From Terebella lapidaria (Eukaryota > Annelida > Polychaeta > Terebellida > Terebellidae), in the NCBI GenBank assembly GCA_949152475.1, contig OX424556.1:248001-312000 (forward strand): 64,000 bases of DNA. The letters are read 5' to 3'. The notes below the pieces were generated by a model. That model had not been told where the DNA came from and ran no database searches. It saw nothing but the letters and a program-made list of their open reading frames with translations. Shown piece by piece: positions 36,302 to 48,900 of this stretch; position 1 is the first letter of the stretch; every line of letters begins with the position of its first letter. The position numbers were made by a program, and so were the translations under genes.

Positions 36302-37735
36302 TTAGGCCAAGGGCCAAAGATAGGTTACCGGACAATGTTTAATATTTTAGGTGTTAGCCAGGTCACTGGTTGAATTCAAGGTCAAGAGAATATTCAGCAT
36401 ATATAACATTAAGCATATATCATGTCCACAGTTGATTGCTAAGCTGTAAGTTCAATAATCAGAGAGATATTAGCAATTTTATGCTGTAGCCTTGAAAATG
36501 AAGGGGTAAAGGTCAAATTCAAGGTCATCAAAATATTCAGTGTATATCATTTTCTATATCATGTATATCATGTCCACAATTGATTCCCAAGCCATACAGT
36601 CAATAGAGGAGCAAGATATGAGCCAGTTTGTCCTTGGACCTTGGAAATGAGGTCAGAGGTCAAATTCAAGGTCACGAGAATATTCAGCATATATCATTTC
36701 CTATATGTCCACAATTGATTCCTAAGCTGTAAAATCGATAATAAGTGAGATATTAGCCATTTTGTCCTGTGACCTTGAAAATGAGGTCAAAGGTCAAATT
36801 CAAGGTCATGACAATAATCTGCATATATCATTTCCTATATGTTTATAATTGATTGCTAAGCTGTAAAGTCGATAATAAGCGAGATATAAGCCATTTTGTC
36901 CTGTGACCTTGAAAATGAGGTCGAAGGTCAAATTCAAGGTCATCAGAATATTCAGCATATATCATTTCCTATATGTCCACAATTGATTCCCAAGCTGTAG
37001 AGTCGATAATAAGCGAGATATAAGCCATTTTGTGCTCTGACCTTGAAACTGAGGTCAGAGGTCAAATTCAAGGTCACGAGAATATTCAGAATATATCATT
37101 TCCTATATGTCCACCATTGATTCCTAAGCTGTAGAGTCGATAATAAGCGAGATATAAGCCATTTTGTGCTCTGACCTTGAAAGTGAGGTCAGAGGTCAAA
37201 TTCAAGGTCACGAGAATATTCAGCATATATCATTTCCTATAGGTCCACAATTGATTCCTAGTCTCTAATCTCAATATCAAGTGAGATATTAGGCATAATG
37301 TGTCCCATTATAAAGCATAGGCGAATTTAACATGGAAAAGTCCCATTTGAGCCGAGTTTGGGCCAAAATGGCCCACTTCGAGCGATTCAAGCGCAACGAA
37401 ATTTATAGACATCATAGGAGTACATATGAGGAGTGTTATTTATCAAAAAGAAAAAAAGTTACTGAACAGATTTTGAGAAAATGGCCGCCAAAGTCCAAAA
37501 TCAGGCATTTTTCGTCGAAAATGGCCGCCATTTTGAAAAAAATGCGAAAATCAAAAAACTAAAAAATACCTCCTTCTTGAATTATTTTTAAGTATTTTTG
37601 TGCAAAATTTCAGAAAAATTCGCCTGTAAACAAAAAAGATAAAAATGTGGACGACGACGACGACGGACGACGACGACGGACGACGGACGCAACGCCATGC
37701 CAATAGGTTATCGGACCATAGGTCCGGTAACCTAA
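36302..37735 (+). mobile_element. A2 element, complete, 1434 bp
   Basis: It starts TTAGGCCAAGGGCCAAAGAT with key AGGTTACCGGAC. It has about seven 134-bp units, the A2 3' section, a GACGAC repeat and the 3' hairpin with loop ATA. This is the simplest intact A2 copy in the window. Confidence 0.87.
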
Positions 37736-37856
37736 AAAAAAAAAACAGTAGAATGTTCTATGCACATAATATATTTAACATATAGGTGTTTTAGTGAGGC
37801 AAAAGTAGCTTTCATGGCTTCGGCGAAGACGACTTATGCCGATCCAGGAAAAAAAA

Positions 37857-40800
37857 TTAGCCCAAAGGCTAAGATAGGTTACCGGACAATTTTGGTTTGG
37901 TCATGGCAGCATTGGCAGGTAACAGACCTTGAGATTTACCAATCAAGGTTCGCAGTGTAAACATATGACCTTGGGATTTACCAATCAAGGTCATCCGTAT
38001 GAACTTCGATGTAACCATTACATGTATGTGTGCGGCATTTGATATTCTATATGTTGGGTGGAATCGTTTAGGCCGCTCAGGTCAATTTACACATTCCAAG
38101 TCAGACATTTGGCACTCAAGGTCATCTGACGTCAAGTTCAAGGTCATCATTAGTTGTGCCATATATGTCTTCCTATATGTTCATAATGCAAACAGGAGCT
38201 CTATCTGCAAGCATTTCATCTACAAAGGCCAATCTGGGCATTTTTTGACCCCAAAATGGCTGTTTTGACCTTTCAAGGTCATCCAAGGTCAAATTCAAGG
38301 TCACCACACAAGTCGCCATATATGACTTCCGATTTGAAAGTGCCAATTTCTAAGCTCTATCTTCAAGTGTTCTATGAGTACAGTCCTGACAGCTCCCATT
38401 ATGAAGGAAAAAAGTGCCGAAAATTTTCTAAGTCCAAAATTTTTTTCAAAGGGTGAAAATTTTTTTTTGCCTAGAAATGGCCCAAAATGGATAGTAATGT
38501 TATTTGGGGCGAAAAAAATTTTTTTCGCCGACTCGTCAAAAATTCAAAATGGCCGCCACACTGAGATCGGCGATTCAAGGGCAACAAAACTTATACACGT
38601 CGCAGAGGTATATAAGAGGAATCTTTTTAAGCAAAAATCTCAAAACTGATCAGAGAGTTTTTGAGAAAATACAGACCAGGTGCAAATTTGAGCGTTTTTC
38701 GACCCAAAAATGGCTGTTTTGACCTTTCAAGGTCATCCAAGGTCAAATTCAAGGTCACCACACAAGTCGCCATATATGACTTCCCATTTGAAAGTGCCAA
38801 TTTCTAAGCTCTATCTTCAAGCGTTCTATGAGTACAGTCCGGACAGCTCCCATTATGAAGGGAAAAAGTGCCGAAAATTTTCCAAGTCCAAAATTTTTTT
38901 CAAAGGGTGAAAATTTTTTTTTGCTCTAGAAATGGCCCAAAATGGATAGTAATGCGATCTGGGGCGAAAAAATTTTTTTTCGCCGACCCGCCAAAAATTC
39001 AAAATGGCCGCCACACGAAAACCGGCAGATTTAGGGCAACCAAACTTATACATATCACAGAGGTATATGAGGGGAATCTTTTGAAACCAAAAACTCAAAA
39101 CTGATCAGACAGTTTTTGAGAAAATGGCCGTCAAAGTCCAAAATTGAGCGTTTTTCGACAAAAACGGCCGCCATTTTGAAAAAAATGCGAAAATCAAAAA
39201 ACAAAAAAATACCTCCTTCTCAAAATATTTTTAGGCATTTTTGTGCAAAATTTCAGAAAGATTCGATCGTTACCTTTAAAGATAAAATTAGCCCAAGGGC
39301 TAAGAAAGGTTACCGGACAATATACATTTTAGATATTAGCCTTTTTTTGTCCAGTGACCTTGAAAATAAAGTCACTGATAAATTCAAGGTCATGAAATTT
39401 TCAACAAATATATCACTTCTAGTATGTCCACAATAAATTCCTAAGCTGTAAAGTCGATAATAAGTGAGACATTAGCCATTCTGTGATGTGACCTTGAAAA
39501 TGAGGTCAAAGTTCAAGTTCAAGGCTATGAAAATATTCAGTATATATCATTCCTCTATATTCGCAATTGATTCCTATGCTGTAAATGTAAGTATCAATCT
39601 ATTACCACCAATACAATCAGATTTTGATGATGCCAATAAGAAACGTAAAATACTACATTTTGCAATAGAAACAAACAAAGCCCGACCAAATAGTTTATCC
39701 AAAGACACACTGGCGTTTTCAGGGGCAGACAATGTGTTAAATGTAGTTGTTTCTACTGTACACCAGATGGAATTAGTATACAACTGCCCAACAACCTATG
39801 AAAATAATTTAGAAATCCGAATCTAACCCCATGGAATAGATACGTGACAAGTACAAAAGTACCCAATCACAAGCCCGAAGGCTACTGAGTTGATGGTATC
39901 CTCGGGGACAGATTTAACGTCCGCCAGCAGTGACACCGACTCAGTGGTACAAATGTAAGTATCAATCTATTACCACCAATACAATCAAATTTTGATGATG
40001 ACAATAAGAAAGGTAAAATACAACATTTTGCAATAGAAACAAAGCCCGACCAAATAGTTTATCCAAAGACACACTGGCGTCATCAGGGGCAGATGTAAAG
40101 ATGATAATAAGCGACATATTAGCCATTTTGTTCTCTGACCTTGAAAATGAGATCAAAGGTCAAATTCTAGATCACCAAAATATTCAGCATACATCATTTC
40201 CTATATGTTCACTATGGACCCCTAAGCTGTAAATTTGATAATAAGCGAGATATAAGCCATTTTGTATTCTGACCTTGAAAATAAAATGACTAACCTTGAA
40301 ATTTAGGTCAAGGGTCAAATTCAAGGTCACTAGAATATTCAGCATATATCATTTCCTATATGTTCACAATTGATTCCTAAGCTGCAAAGTCGCTAATAAG
40401 CAAGATATTGGCCATTTTGTCCTGTGACCTTGAAAATGAGGTCAAAGGTCAAATTCAAGGTCACGAGAATATTCAGCATATATCATTTCCTATATGTTCA
40501 CAATTGATTCCTAAGCCGTAAAGTCGATAATAAGCGAGATATTAGCAATTTTGTCCTGTGACCTTGGAAATGAGGTCAAAGGTCAAATTCAAGGTCACGA
40601 GAATATTCAGCATATATCATTTCCTATATGTTCACAATTGACTCCTAAGCCGTAAAGTCGATAATAAGCGAGATATTAGCAATTTTGTGCTATGACCTTG
40701 AAAATGAGGTCAAAGGTCAAATTTGAGGTCATCAGAATATTCAGCGTATATCCTTTCCTGTATGTCCATATTTGATTCCTAAGCTGTAAAGTCGATAATA

Positions 40801-41915
40801 AGCGAGATATTAGCCATTTTGTCCCGTGACCTTGAAAATGAGGTCAAAGGTCAAATTCAAGGTCACGTGAATATTCAGCATATATCATTTCCTACATGTC
40901 CACAATTGATCACTAAGCTGTAAAATCGATAATAAGTGAGATATTAGCCATTTTGTCCCGTGACCTTGAAAATGAGGTCGAAGGTCAAATTCAAGGTCAT
41001 GACAATAATCTGCATATATCATTTCCTATATGTTCATAATTGATTCCTAAGCTGTAAAGTCGATAAGAAGTGAGATATTAGCCATTTTGTCCTGTGACCT
41101 TGAAAATGAGGTCAAAGGTCAAATTCAAGGTCATCAGAATATTCAGTATATATCATTTCTTATATGTCCACAATTGATTCCTAAGCTGTAAAGTCGATAA
41201 TAAGCGAGATATTAGCCATTTTGTTCTTTGACCTTGAAACTGAGGTCAGAGGTCAAACTCAAGGTCACGAGAATATTCAGCATATATCATTTCCTATATG
41301 TCCACAATTGATTCCTAGTCTCTAATCTCAATATTAAGTGAGATATAAGGCATAATGTGTCCCATTATAAAGCATAGGAAAATTTAACATGGGAAAGTCC
41401 CATTTGGGCCAAGTTTGGCCCAAAATGGCCCACTTCGAGCGATTCAAGCGCAACGAAACTTATACACATCACAGGAGTACATATGAGGAGTGTTGTGTAT
41501 CAAAAAGAAAAAAAGTTACTGAACAGTTTTTGAGAAAATGGCCGCCAAAGTCCAAAATCAGGCATTTTTCGTCGAAAACGGCCGCCATTTTGAAAAAAAT
41601 GCGAAAATCGAAAAACAAAAAAAAACCTTACCTTGAAATATTTTTAGGTATTTTTGTGCAAAATTTCATAAAGATTCGATCATATACTTTAAAGATAAAA
41701 ATGTGAACGGACGACGGACGGACGGACGGACGGACGGACGGACGGACGACGGACGACGGACGCAACGCCATGCCAATAGGTTATCGGACCATAGGTCCGG
41801 TAACCTAAAAATGTTAACGCCGGACGGACGGACGGACGGACGGACGGACGGACGGACGGACGACGGACGCAACGCCATGCCAATAGGTTATCGGACCAAA
41901 GGTCCGGTAACCTAA
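37857..41915 (+). mobile_element. A1 element split by the captured-segment A2
   Basis: The 5' end and two 454-bp units run to 39287 (TTTAAAGATAAAA). After the inserted A2 (39288-41808) the tail resumes with AAATGTTAACGCCGGACGG and ends with its own hairpin at 41915. The rejoined sequence is the standard A1 tail. Confidence 0.87.
39288..41808 (+). mobile_element. A2 element carrying a captured segment, copy 2
   Basis: Near-identical twin of 17843-20366, including the captured segment (39580-40096). Both copies sit at the same position of an A-family host element, but the host copies differ, which argues for separate insertions rather than a simple block duplication. Confidence 0.87.
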
Positions 41916-42320
41916 AATGGCCGTCAAAGTCCAAAATTGAGCGTTTTTCGACAAAAACGGCCGCCATTTTGAAAAAAATGCGAAAATCAAAAAACAAAAA
42001 AATACCTCCTTCTCAAAATATTTTTAGGCATTTTTGTGCAAAATTTCAGAAAGATTCGATCGTTAACTTTAAAGATAAAAATGTTAACGCCGGACGGACG
42101 GACGGACGGACGACGGACGCAACACCATGCCAATAGGTTATCGGACCAAAGGTCCGGTAACCTAAAATGTGAACGGATGACGACGAACGGACGGATGGAC
42201 GCAACACCATGGCAATAGGTTATCGGAAAATAGGTCCGGTTACATAAAATGTAGATGGACGACGATGACGGACGCAACGCCATGGCAATAGGTTATCGGA
42301 CCACAGGTCCGGTAACCTAA
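41916..42320 (+). repeat. Three further A-type 3' ends in series
   Basis: A 250-bp piece of the A1 3' half ends at 42165. Two short tails follow, ending at 42247 (decayed hairpin) and 42320. With 41808 and 41915 this makes five 3' ends within about 510 bp and no 5' end among the last three. Confidence 0.82.
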
Positions 42321-42421
42321 AATAAAAATGTATGCTCACATTTTCAATGTTTTTAGTAATCTCAATATCACTACAGCCATATATACAGTTGCTACATAGC
42401 AAACGCGACATCGTGGTAAAT

Positions 42422-42472
42422 CCAACATGTGTCGGTTTTTCCGCGTGACGCGGAAAAAACGACATATGTTGG
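42422..42472. other. 51-bp inverted repeat (strong hairpin)
   Basis: Arms of about 24 bp, beginning CCAACATGTGTCGG on the left and ending CGACATATGTTGG on the right, meet at TTTCCGCG, TGA and CGCGGAAA. There are two mismatches. It lies in otherwise unrecognised intron sequence (42321-42830). Confidence 0.88.
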
Positions 42473-42832
42473 TTTTTCTACAGCAAGAAAATTCCCTGTG
42501 GGAAAAGCGACATGCATGGCAAAAGCGACATATTGCTGCGGGACTGTTATAGAGAAACAGACATATCGACCATACACGTGAAATAAGCAACACATTACTG
42601 CGAGGCTGCAGTATTACATAATAATCTAAGCCTATAGCAAAACCGACATGGTGAGACATCACATATAGGCACGACCAGAAATCATGATGATGACTGACGA
42701 TACGGTGACTAATAAATTCATTACAAGTAGTCTAGAATATACCAGGTATATCGTTTTCATCATTATGACCCACTGGCGCATGACATATAATCTAGAAACA
42801 TGACATTCAGCAGACTTGTGGATATACGGAAA

Positions 42833-45783
42833 GCCAGTGGGGACATAGGAATTAGGAAATCCACAGTATTAAACCATGATTTACCACGGAATACATATAG
42901 AACTAGACGCTTCCGGTCGCCTACGACCGCTTGGGTGTATCCCCCGTAGCCCTATCATCTCTGTTGCCCCAAATATATCACTGTCAAGTGTGAAAAACTA
43001 GAGCAAGGGCTAAAAAAGATTACCAGAGAAATGTTAAATCTCAAGTCACAACTGTTTTCTTTTCCCCACAAAAATTGCTGCACTGATTTTCCGAGGTTAT
43101 TGAAGGTCGAATTCAAAATCACCACTGAAATCTCTTTATCTGAATTTCCATTCGACATGTTTGATAAAATAACGAAAATACAGCAAGATCAATCTTTTCA
43201 CCTATTTATATTTCAACTCAGAATATTTTACAAACTTGGTTCCAAGTTGAAATTCAAAGTAAAATTTGACCAAAAATGCATTTCAAGATGACAAAATTGG
43301 AGCCAGATTGAACTTCTCACCATAAGTTATATTTCGATTCATAATACATGTATATGCCAAACATGGTTTCAAGTTGAAATTCAAAGTAAAAGTTAATCAA
43401 AACTGCATTTCAAGATGACTATATTGGAGCCAGATCAAACTTTTCATCATGAGTTATATTTTAACTCATAATACCTGCCCAACTTGATTTCAAGTTGAAA
43501 TTCAAATTAAAGTTGACCAGAACTGCATTTCAAGATGACGAAACTGGAGCCAGATCAAACTTTTCGCCATGAGTTATATTTCAACTCATAATATGTGCCA
43601 AACTTGGTATTAAGTTGAAATTCAATGTAAAAGTTGACCAAAACTGCATTTCAAGATGACAAAATTGGAGCCAGATAGAACTTTTCGTCATAAGTTATAT
43701 TTTAACTCATAATATGTGCCAAACTTGGTTTTAAGTTGAAATTCAAGCTAAAAGTTTACCAAAACTGCATTTCAAGATGAAGAAATTGGAGCCAGATTGA
43801 AGTTTTCATCATAAGTTATATTTTAACTCATAATATGTGCCAAACTTGGTTTCAAGTTGAAATTCAAACTAAAAATTGACCAAAACTGCATTTCAAGATG
43901 ACGAAAATGGAGCCAGATCGAACTTTTCACCATAAGTAATATTTTGACTTATAATATGTGCCAAACATGCTTTCAAGTTGAAATTCAAAGTAAAAGTTGA
44001 CCAAAACTGCATTTCAAGATGACGAAATTGGAGCCAGATCGAATTTTTCACCATAAGTTATAATTTAACTCATAATTTGTGCCAAACATGGTCTCAAGTT
44101 GAAATTCAAAGTAAAAGTTGATCAATGTTTTCATAAAAAGCTATTGTGATCAATAATAGACTTAACTAGCAAAAAAATAATGTTAACTTATTTGGTCACA
44201 GCCATAAAAACTCTACTGGACAAAGCCTTCACCTTGTTGAGCCCAATAATAAATATTTCTTGTCTTAACTATTTTCATTGTGGTTAATAATAGACTTAAC
44301 ATGTTAAAATAGAGTTAACTTATTCGGTTACACCCAGAAATTTCTACTGGACAAAACCTTAACCTTGTTGAGCTCAATAATAATTGTTTCTCAACTATTT
44401 TTATTGAGGTCAATAATAGACTTAACTAGCAGAAAAAATGTTAACTTATTTGGTTACAGACATAAAATGTCTACTGGACAGAATCTTTACCTTGTTGAGC
44501 CCAATAATAAATATTTCTTGTCTTAACTATTTTTATTGTGGTCGATAATAGACTAAACTAGTAAAAATAATGTTAACTTATTCAGTACACCCATGAAATC
44601 TGTACTGGACATACTTTCACCTTGTTGAGCTTAATAATAAATATTTCTCATCTTAACTATTTTTATTGTGGTCAATAATAGACTTAACTATTTTTATTGT
44701 GGTCAATAATAGACTTAACTAGTGAAAATAATGTTAACTTATTCGGTTACACCAATGAAATTTGTACTGGACAAAACATTTACCTTGTTGAGGTTAATGA
44801 TAAATATTTCTTGTCTTAACTATTTTTATTGTGGTCAATAATAGATTTAACTATTAAAAATAATGTTAACTTATTCAGTTACACCCATGAAATCTGTACT
44901 GGACAAAACCTTTACCTTGTTGAGCTTAATAATAAATGTTTCTCGTCTTAACTATTTTTGTTGTGGACAATAATAGACTTAACTAGTAAAACTAATGTTA
45001 ACTTATTCAGTAATATTGTCCTGTTTTCACTGAAAACTTCAGTTCTCCATTCTGAACAAGAAACCAGTGTCATTACCTTCCGTTGTACAGGCTATTGGAA
45101 TGATCGTACATGTCAAAATGGATATTTCAAAATTCTGTAATAAGTTAGGCTGTTAACATATTAATATTTATATGATCATTCTAAAAAACGATTGGTTTCG
45201 TGTGACAGCCCTTCCCAACAACACTTCCAAATATTATCAAGATTCGTCAAAAATTGCCATCTGTAGAGCGTTCACAAGCCATGTGTCTCAAACAGGCTGT
45301 TTTCAATGCAAAATGTGTCCCCAAACGACCAATTCAGTTGCCACGGCAACCAAAATCGATTGGTGTCGGGATCTTACCATAATATATGTGCCTCCAAAAA
45401 ATAATGGTGATTGGGTGAGAATTGCGGCCTGTAGCGCGTTCACAAGCCATGTGTCTCAAACAGGCTGTTTTCAATGCAAAATGTGTCCCCAAACGACCAA
45501 TTCAGTTGCCACGGCAACCAAAATCGATTGGTGTCGGGATCTTACCATTATATATGTGCCTGCAAAAAATAATGGTGATCGGGTGAGAATTGCGGCCTGT
45601 AGCGCGTTCACAAGAAAATCTCTGCGGACGCGGACGACGAAGCCAAATCCATAGTATCCGCCGAACTTTGTTCGGGGGATACAATAATATAGTGGTAACT
45701 TGGGAATTTTGTTTCTGGAAATTTCAGGATGTTAAATCATGGTTTACTACTGCGGAATTCCCAATTCCTGTGTCCCCACTGGC
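42833..45783. mobile_element. Inverted-repeat element split by B3
   Basis: GCCAGTGGGGACATAGGAAT and AAACCATGATTTA on the left recur inverted at about 45725-45783. The copies are imperfect, roughly 50-60 bp. B3 lies between them. With B3 removed, this is a small palindromic or foldback element with a short centre. Confidence 0.6.
42903..45684 (+). mobile_element. Helitron-like element B3, complete, 2782 bp
   Basis: It starts CTAGACGCTTCCGGTCGCCT and ends with the hairpin arms GTATCCGCCGAAC and GTTCG..GGATAC and tip ACAA. It has about eight 125-bp units, about six 135-bp units and a duplicated segment with GCGTTCACAAGCCATGTGTC. It is the only uninterrupted long B copy and shows what B1 looked like before its insertions. 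Confidence 0.87.
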
Positions 45784-46058
45784 TCGTCGTTATATGTGTT
45801 ATGTTGGTTTATTTATTCATAGTGAGAACTTCAATATATTTAAAACTTTAATCATAACAATTAAAAAATATATATTTTGTTGATTTCAAATGTATGATGT
45901 ACTAGCTAGTAACAATAATTCATTCTACCTTCAAGTACACATTTTTTAAAAACATATACCAGATGTTATATATTGTATGCTGATGCATGAAGTCTTTATT
46001 TGTGGCTTGTAGATGCAGAAGCGAATATAGTAAATGAAAGATAAAATTTTTTAAAAAA

Positions 46059-47326
46059 TTAGGCCAAGGGCCGAAGATAGGTTACCGGACAATATTTAAT
46101 ATTTTAGATGTTAGCCAGGTCACTGGTTGAATTCAAGGTCAAGAGAATATTCAGCATATATAACATTAAGCATATATCATGTCCACAGTTGATTGCTAAG
46201 CTGTAAATTCAATAATCAGAGAGATATTAGCAATTTTTTGCTGTGGCCTTGAGAATGAAGGGGCAAAGGCGAATTCAAGGTCATCAAAATATTCAATGTA
46301 TATCATTTTCTATATCATGTCCACAATTGATTCCCAAGCCATACAGTCAATAGATGAGCAAGATATGAGCCAGTTTGTCCTGTGACCTTGAAAATGAGGT
46401 CAGAGGTCAAATTCAAGGTCCCGAGAATATTAAGCATATATCATCTCCTATATGTCCACAATTGATTCCAAAGCTGTAAAATCGATAATAAGTGAGCTAT
46501 TAGCCATTTTGTCCTGTGACCTTGAAAGTGAGGTCAAAGGTCAAATTCAAGGTCATGACAATAATCTGCATATATCATTTCCTATATGTTCATAATTGAT
46601 TGCTAAGCTGTAAAGTCGATAACAAGCGAGATATTAGCCATTTTGTCCTGTGACCTTGAAAATGAGGTCGAAGGTCAAATTCAAGGTCATCAGAATATTC
46701 AGCATATATCATTTCCTATATGTCCACAATTGATTCCTAAGCTGTAGAGTCGATAATAAGCGAGATATAAGCCATTTCGTGCTCTGACCTTGAAACTGAG
46801 GTCAGAGGTCAAATTCAAGGTCACGAGAATATTCAGCATATATTATTTCCTATATGTCCACAATTGATTCCTAAGCTGTAGAGTCGATAATAAGCGAGAT
46901 ATAAGCCATTTCGTGCTCTGACCTTGAAACTGAGGTCAGAGGTCAAATTCAAGGTCACGAGAATATTCAGCATATATCATTTCCTATATGTCCACAATTG
47001 ATTCCTAGTCTCTAATCTCAATATTAAGTGAGATATTAGGCATAATGTGTCCCATTATAAAGCATAGGAGAAGTTAACATGGAAAAGTCCCATTTGGGAC
47101 CCGTCGAGAAAATGAAAATGGCCGCTACACGCCGACCGGCGATTCAGGGACGACGAAATCTATACACATCACAGAGGTATGTGAGAGCAATCTTTTGGAA
47201 TAAAAATCTCAAAACTGTCTGAACAATTTTTGAGAAAATGGCCGCCAAAGTCAGAAATTGGCCGTTTTTCGACGAAAATGGCAGCCATTTTGAAAAAAAT
47301 GCGAAAATCAAAAAACAAAAACATAG
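46059..47326 (+). mobile_element. A2 element, tail missing
   Basis: It starts TTAGGCCAAGGGCCGAAGAT, has about seven units and the A2 3' section up to AAATCAAAAAACAAAAA, then meets TAGCACCAAGGGTGCTGTAG, the start of another element. Confidence 0.78.
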
Positions 47327-47462
47327 CACCAAGGGTGCTGTAGCTCACCGGCAATCATGTGAATTGCAAAGAATACTGAATACATATAAATTGTTACACT
47401 GATGTTAAAATCAATATGTTAAAACATCTTCGTAAATGTTGATAGAAACACATTTTCTGTAT
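47327..47462 (+). mobile_element. 5' end of a probable E-family element
   Basis: TAGCACCAAGGGTGCT forms a hairpin and is followed by the key TAGCTCACCGGC, the same plan as A with changed bases. Its matching 3' hairpin may be the E-type end at 61479-61510, which would make one 14-kb nest. Confidence 0.5.
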
Positions 47463-47867
47463 GCACAGTGCACAATCAGTTTGAAGATTTGGTCACTGGA
47501 GGTGGTTCTTTTCTGCAAATTTCATGGAATACAGGCAAGTCCAATTTTAGGCTGTTGAGTTCGGTGATGTAAATGCATACTAAAATCGGAGAACTACTCA
47601 ATAGAATAATGTAGTTACGTTCAATACACTCAAAACTGATTATTAGAGGCGATTGAACAACATGACAGCAGATATTTTTTGATGCAGAGCGAGCACAATG
47701 TAAACATTCCCCATTTATCACCCATTTCACACCCAAACGTATCAATTTCTCCGTTATATTTGACTGTGTCACGCATCAAATTTGACATTAGATGAGCGAT
47801 TCAACACTTTATCATATACACACGCTAGAACCATGGGGGTTCCTCTGATCTTGACAAAATCTATTTG

Positions 47868-48757
47868 TTTTTGACATTAGAGCATTGGGGGCGAAGCCCC
47901 CAACTCTCTACATGTCTATGTGCTGACTTTTTTATGGAGGTTTCATACCAACCTATGGACGCCCGTTTTGGCATGTAAACCTTTGTATACCTACTTCAAA
48001 TAAGGATTTTCTTCGTCCTTGGCATAAAATCTCTCGATTGGATGGCAAGCTTTGAATTTTCCACAGATATATAATGCATAAATCGATGTGTTAGGTTTGA
48101 GAAAATTACGCAAAATGGTCAACTCGTCTGAAAAACGTCAAAATGGCGGAGCCGATGGAAATTCATGTTCCCAGAATGCAAAGCAAATTTTACCGCAATG
48201 ACGCGTACTTTGGAACGCACAATTTTCTGTGCAGCATTTTGTGCATGCATGTACATGTAACTTTGCGTGTGGCCTTTTTTGGCGTTATGAAGTAAACACA
48301 ACGATTCGTCTGCTGTACCACGACTACATTTACCGTAATTGGACATATTTTATCACATGAGAAGGTGTTCCTTGCTGGGTTGCGAAAACTTTTTATTTTA
48401 AACTGGTCTTTCAATTTACTCAGTATGCATGTGTTATCTATATCATGATATCAGATGCATTTCAGAGATATTTTAAGGATATTTTATTGAGCTTCATTAT
48501 CATTTAATCAGGCATATCTGTTTCATTGAGTTCAAAATAAATGTTTACTTATTAGGAATATGATTGAAGTACGATTATGTGTTTCATCATAATATAGGGA
48601 ATGAATTGGAATCATGTGGGGCATGATATGGTTCAGTTTTAATTTTTTGCAGATGGGGGGGGGGGGGGTAACGTTGTGTGAGATACATTCAGCTGTCGTG
48701 GTGCTGATGATGTGCTCGAGCTCTAATGTCATCTCCCGCATTTAGCTGCATTTTCTT
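47868..48757. other. Extra segment in the left arm of the long-TIR transposon
   Basis: It is absent from the opposite arm, where CTATTTGTTTTT joins directly to GTGGTTTGCC. It holds a hairpin (TTGGGGGC, GAA, GCCCCCAA at about 47889), a run of about 15 G at 48655 and a minus-strand frame starting MSNYGKCSRGTADESLCLLH. It could be an insertion here or a deletion in the other arm. Confidence 0.6.
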
Positions 48758-48900
48758 GTTGTGGTTTGCCGAGTCCCATATGAGATGCAGATCTGACCCA
48801 CTAGGCGATGCATCATTGACTCACAAGGGGATGAAGAAATGTACCACCATTTCGGTCCATGAAATTCGTTTTTCTTTGTAGAAAATCCCATATTTACTCA

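Noticed and set aside
41703-41915. [10 protein letters not shown] and RPSVRPSV repeats as low-complexity proteins
   Set aside because: These are translations of the GGAC microsatellite in either direction.
45172-45654. 160-codon frame with two copies of AFTSHVSQTGCFQCKMCPQT
   Set aside because: It spans a duplicated B-element segment. The Cys pairs look like a zinc motif, but the same DNA in B1 and B2 lacks an intact frame.
48119-48414. Minus frames as a THAP-type DNA-binding domain
   Set aside because: Cys and His spacing does not fit the THAP pattern, and the signature Pro and Trp are missing.
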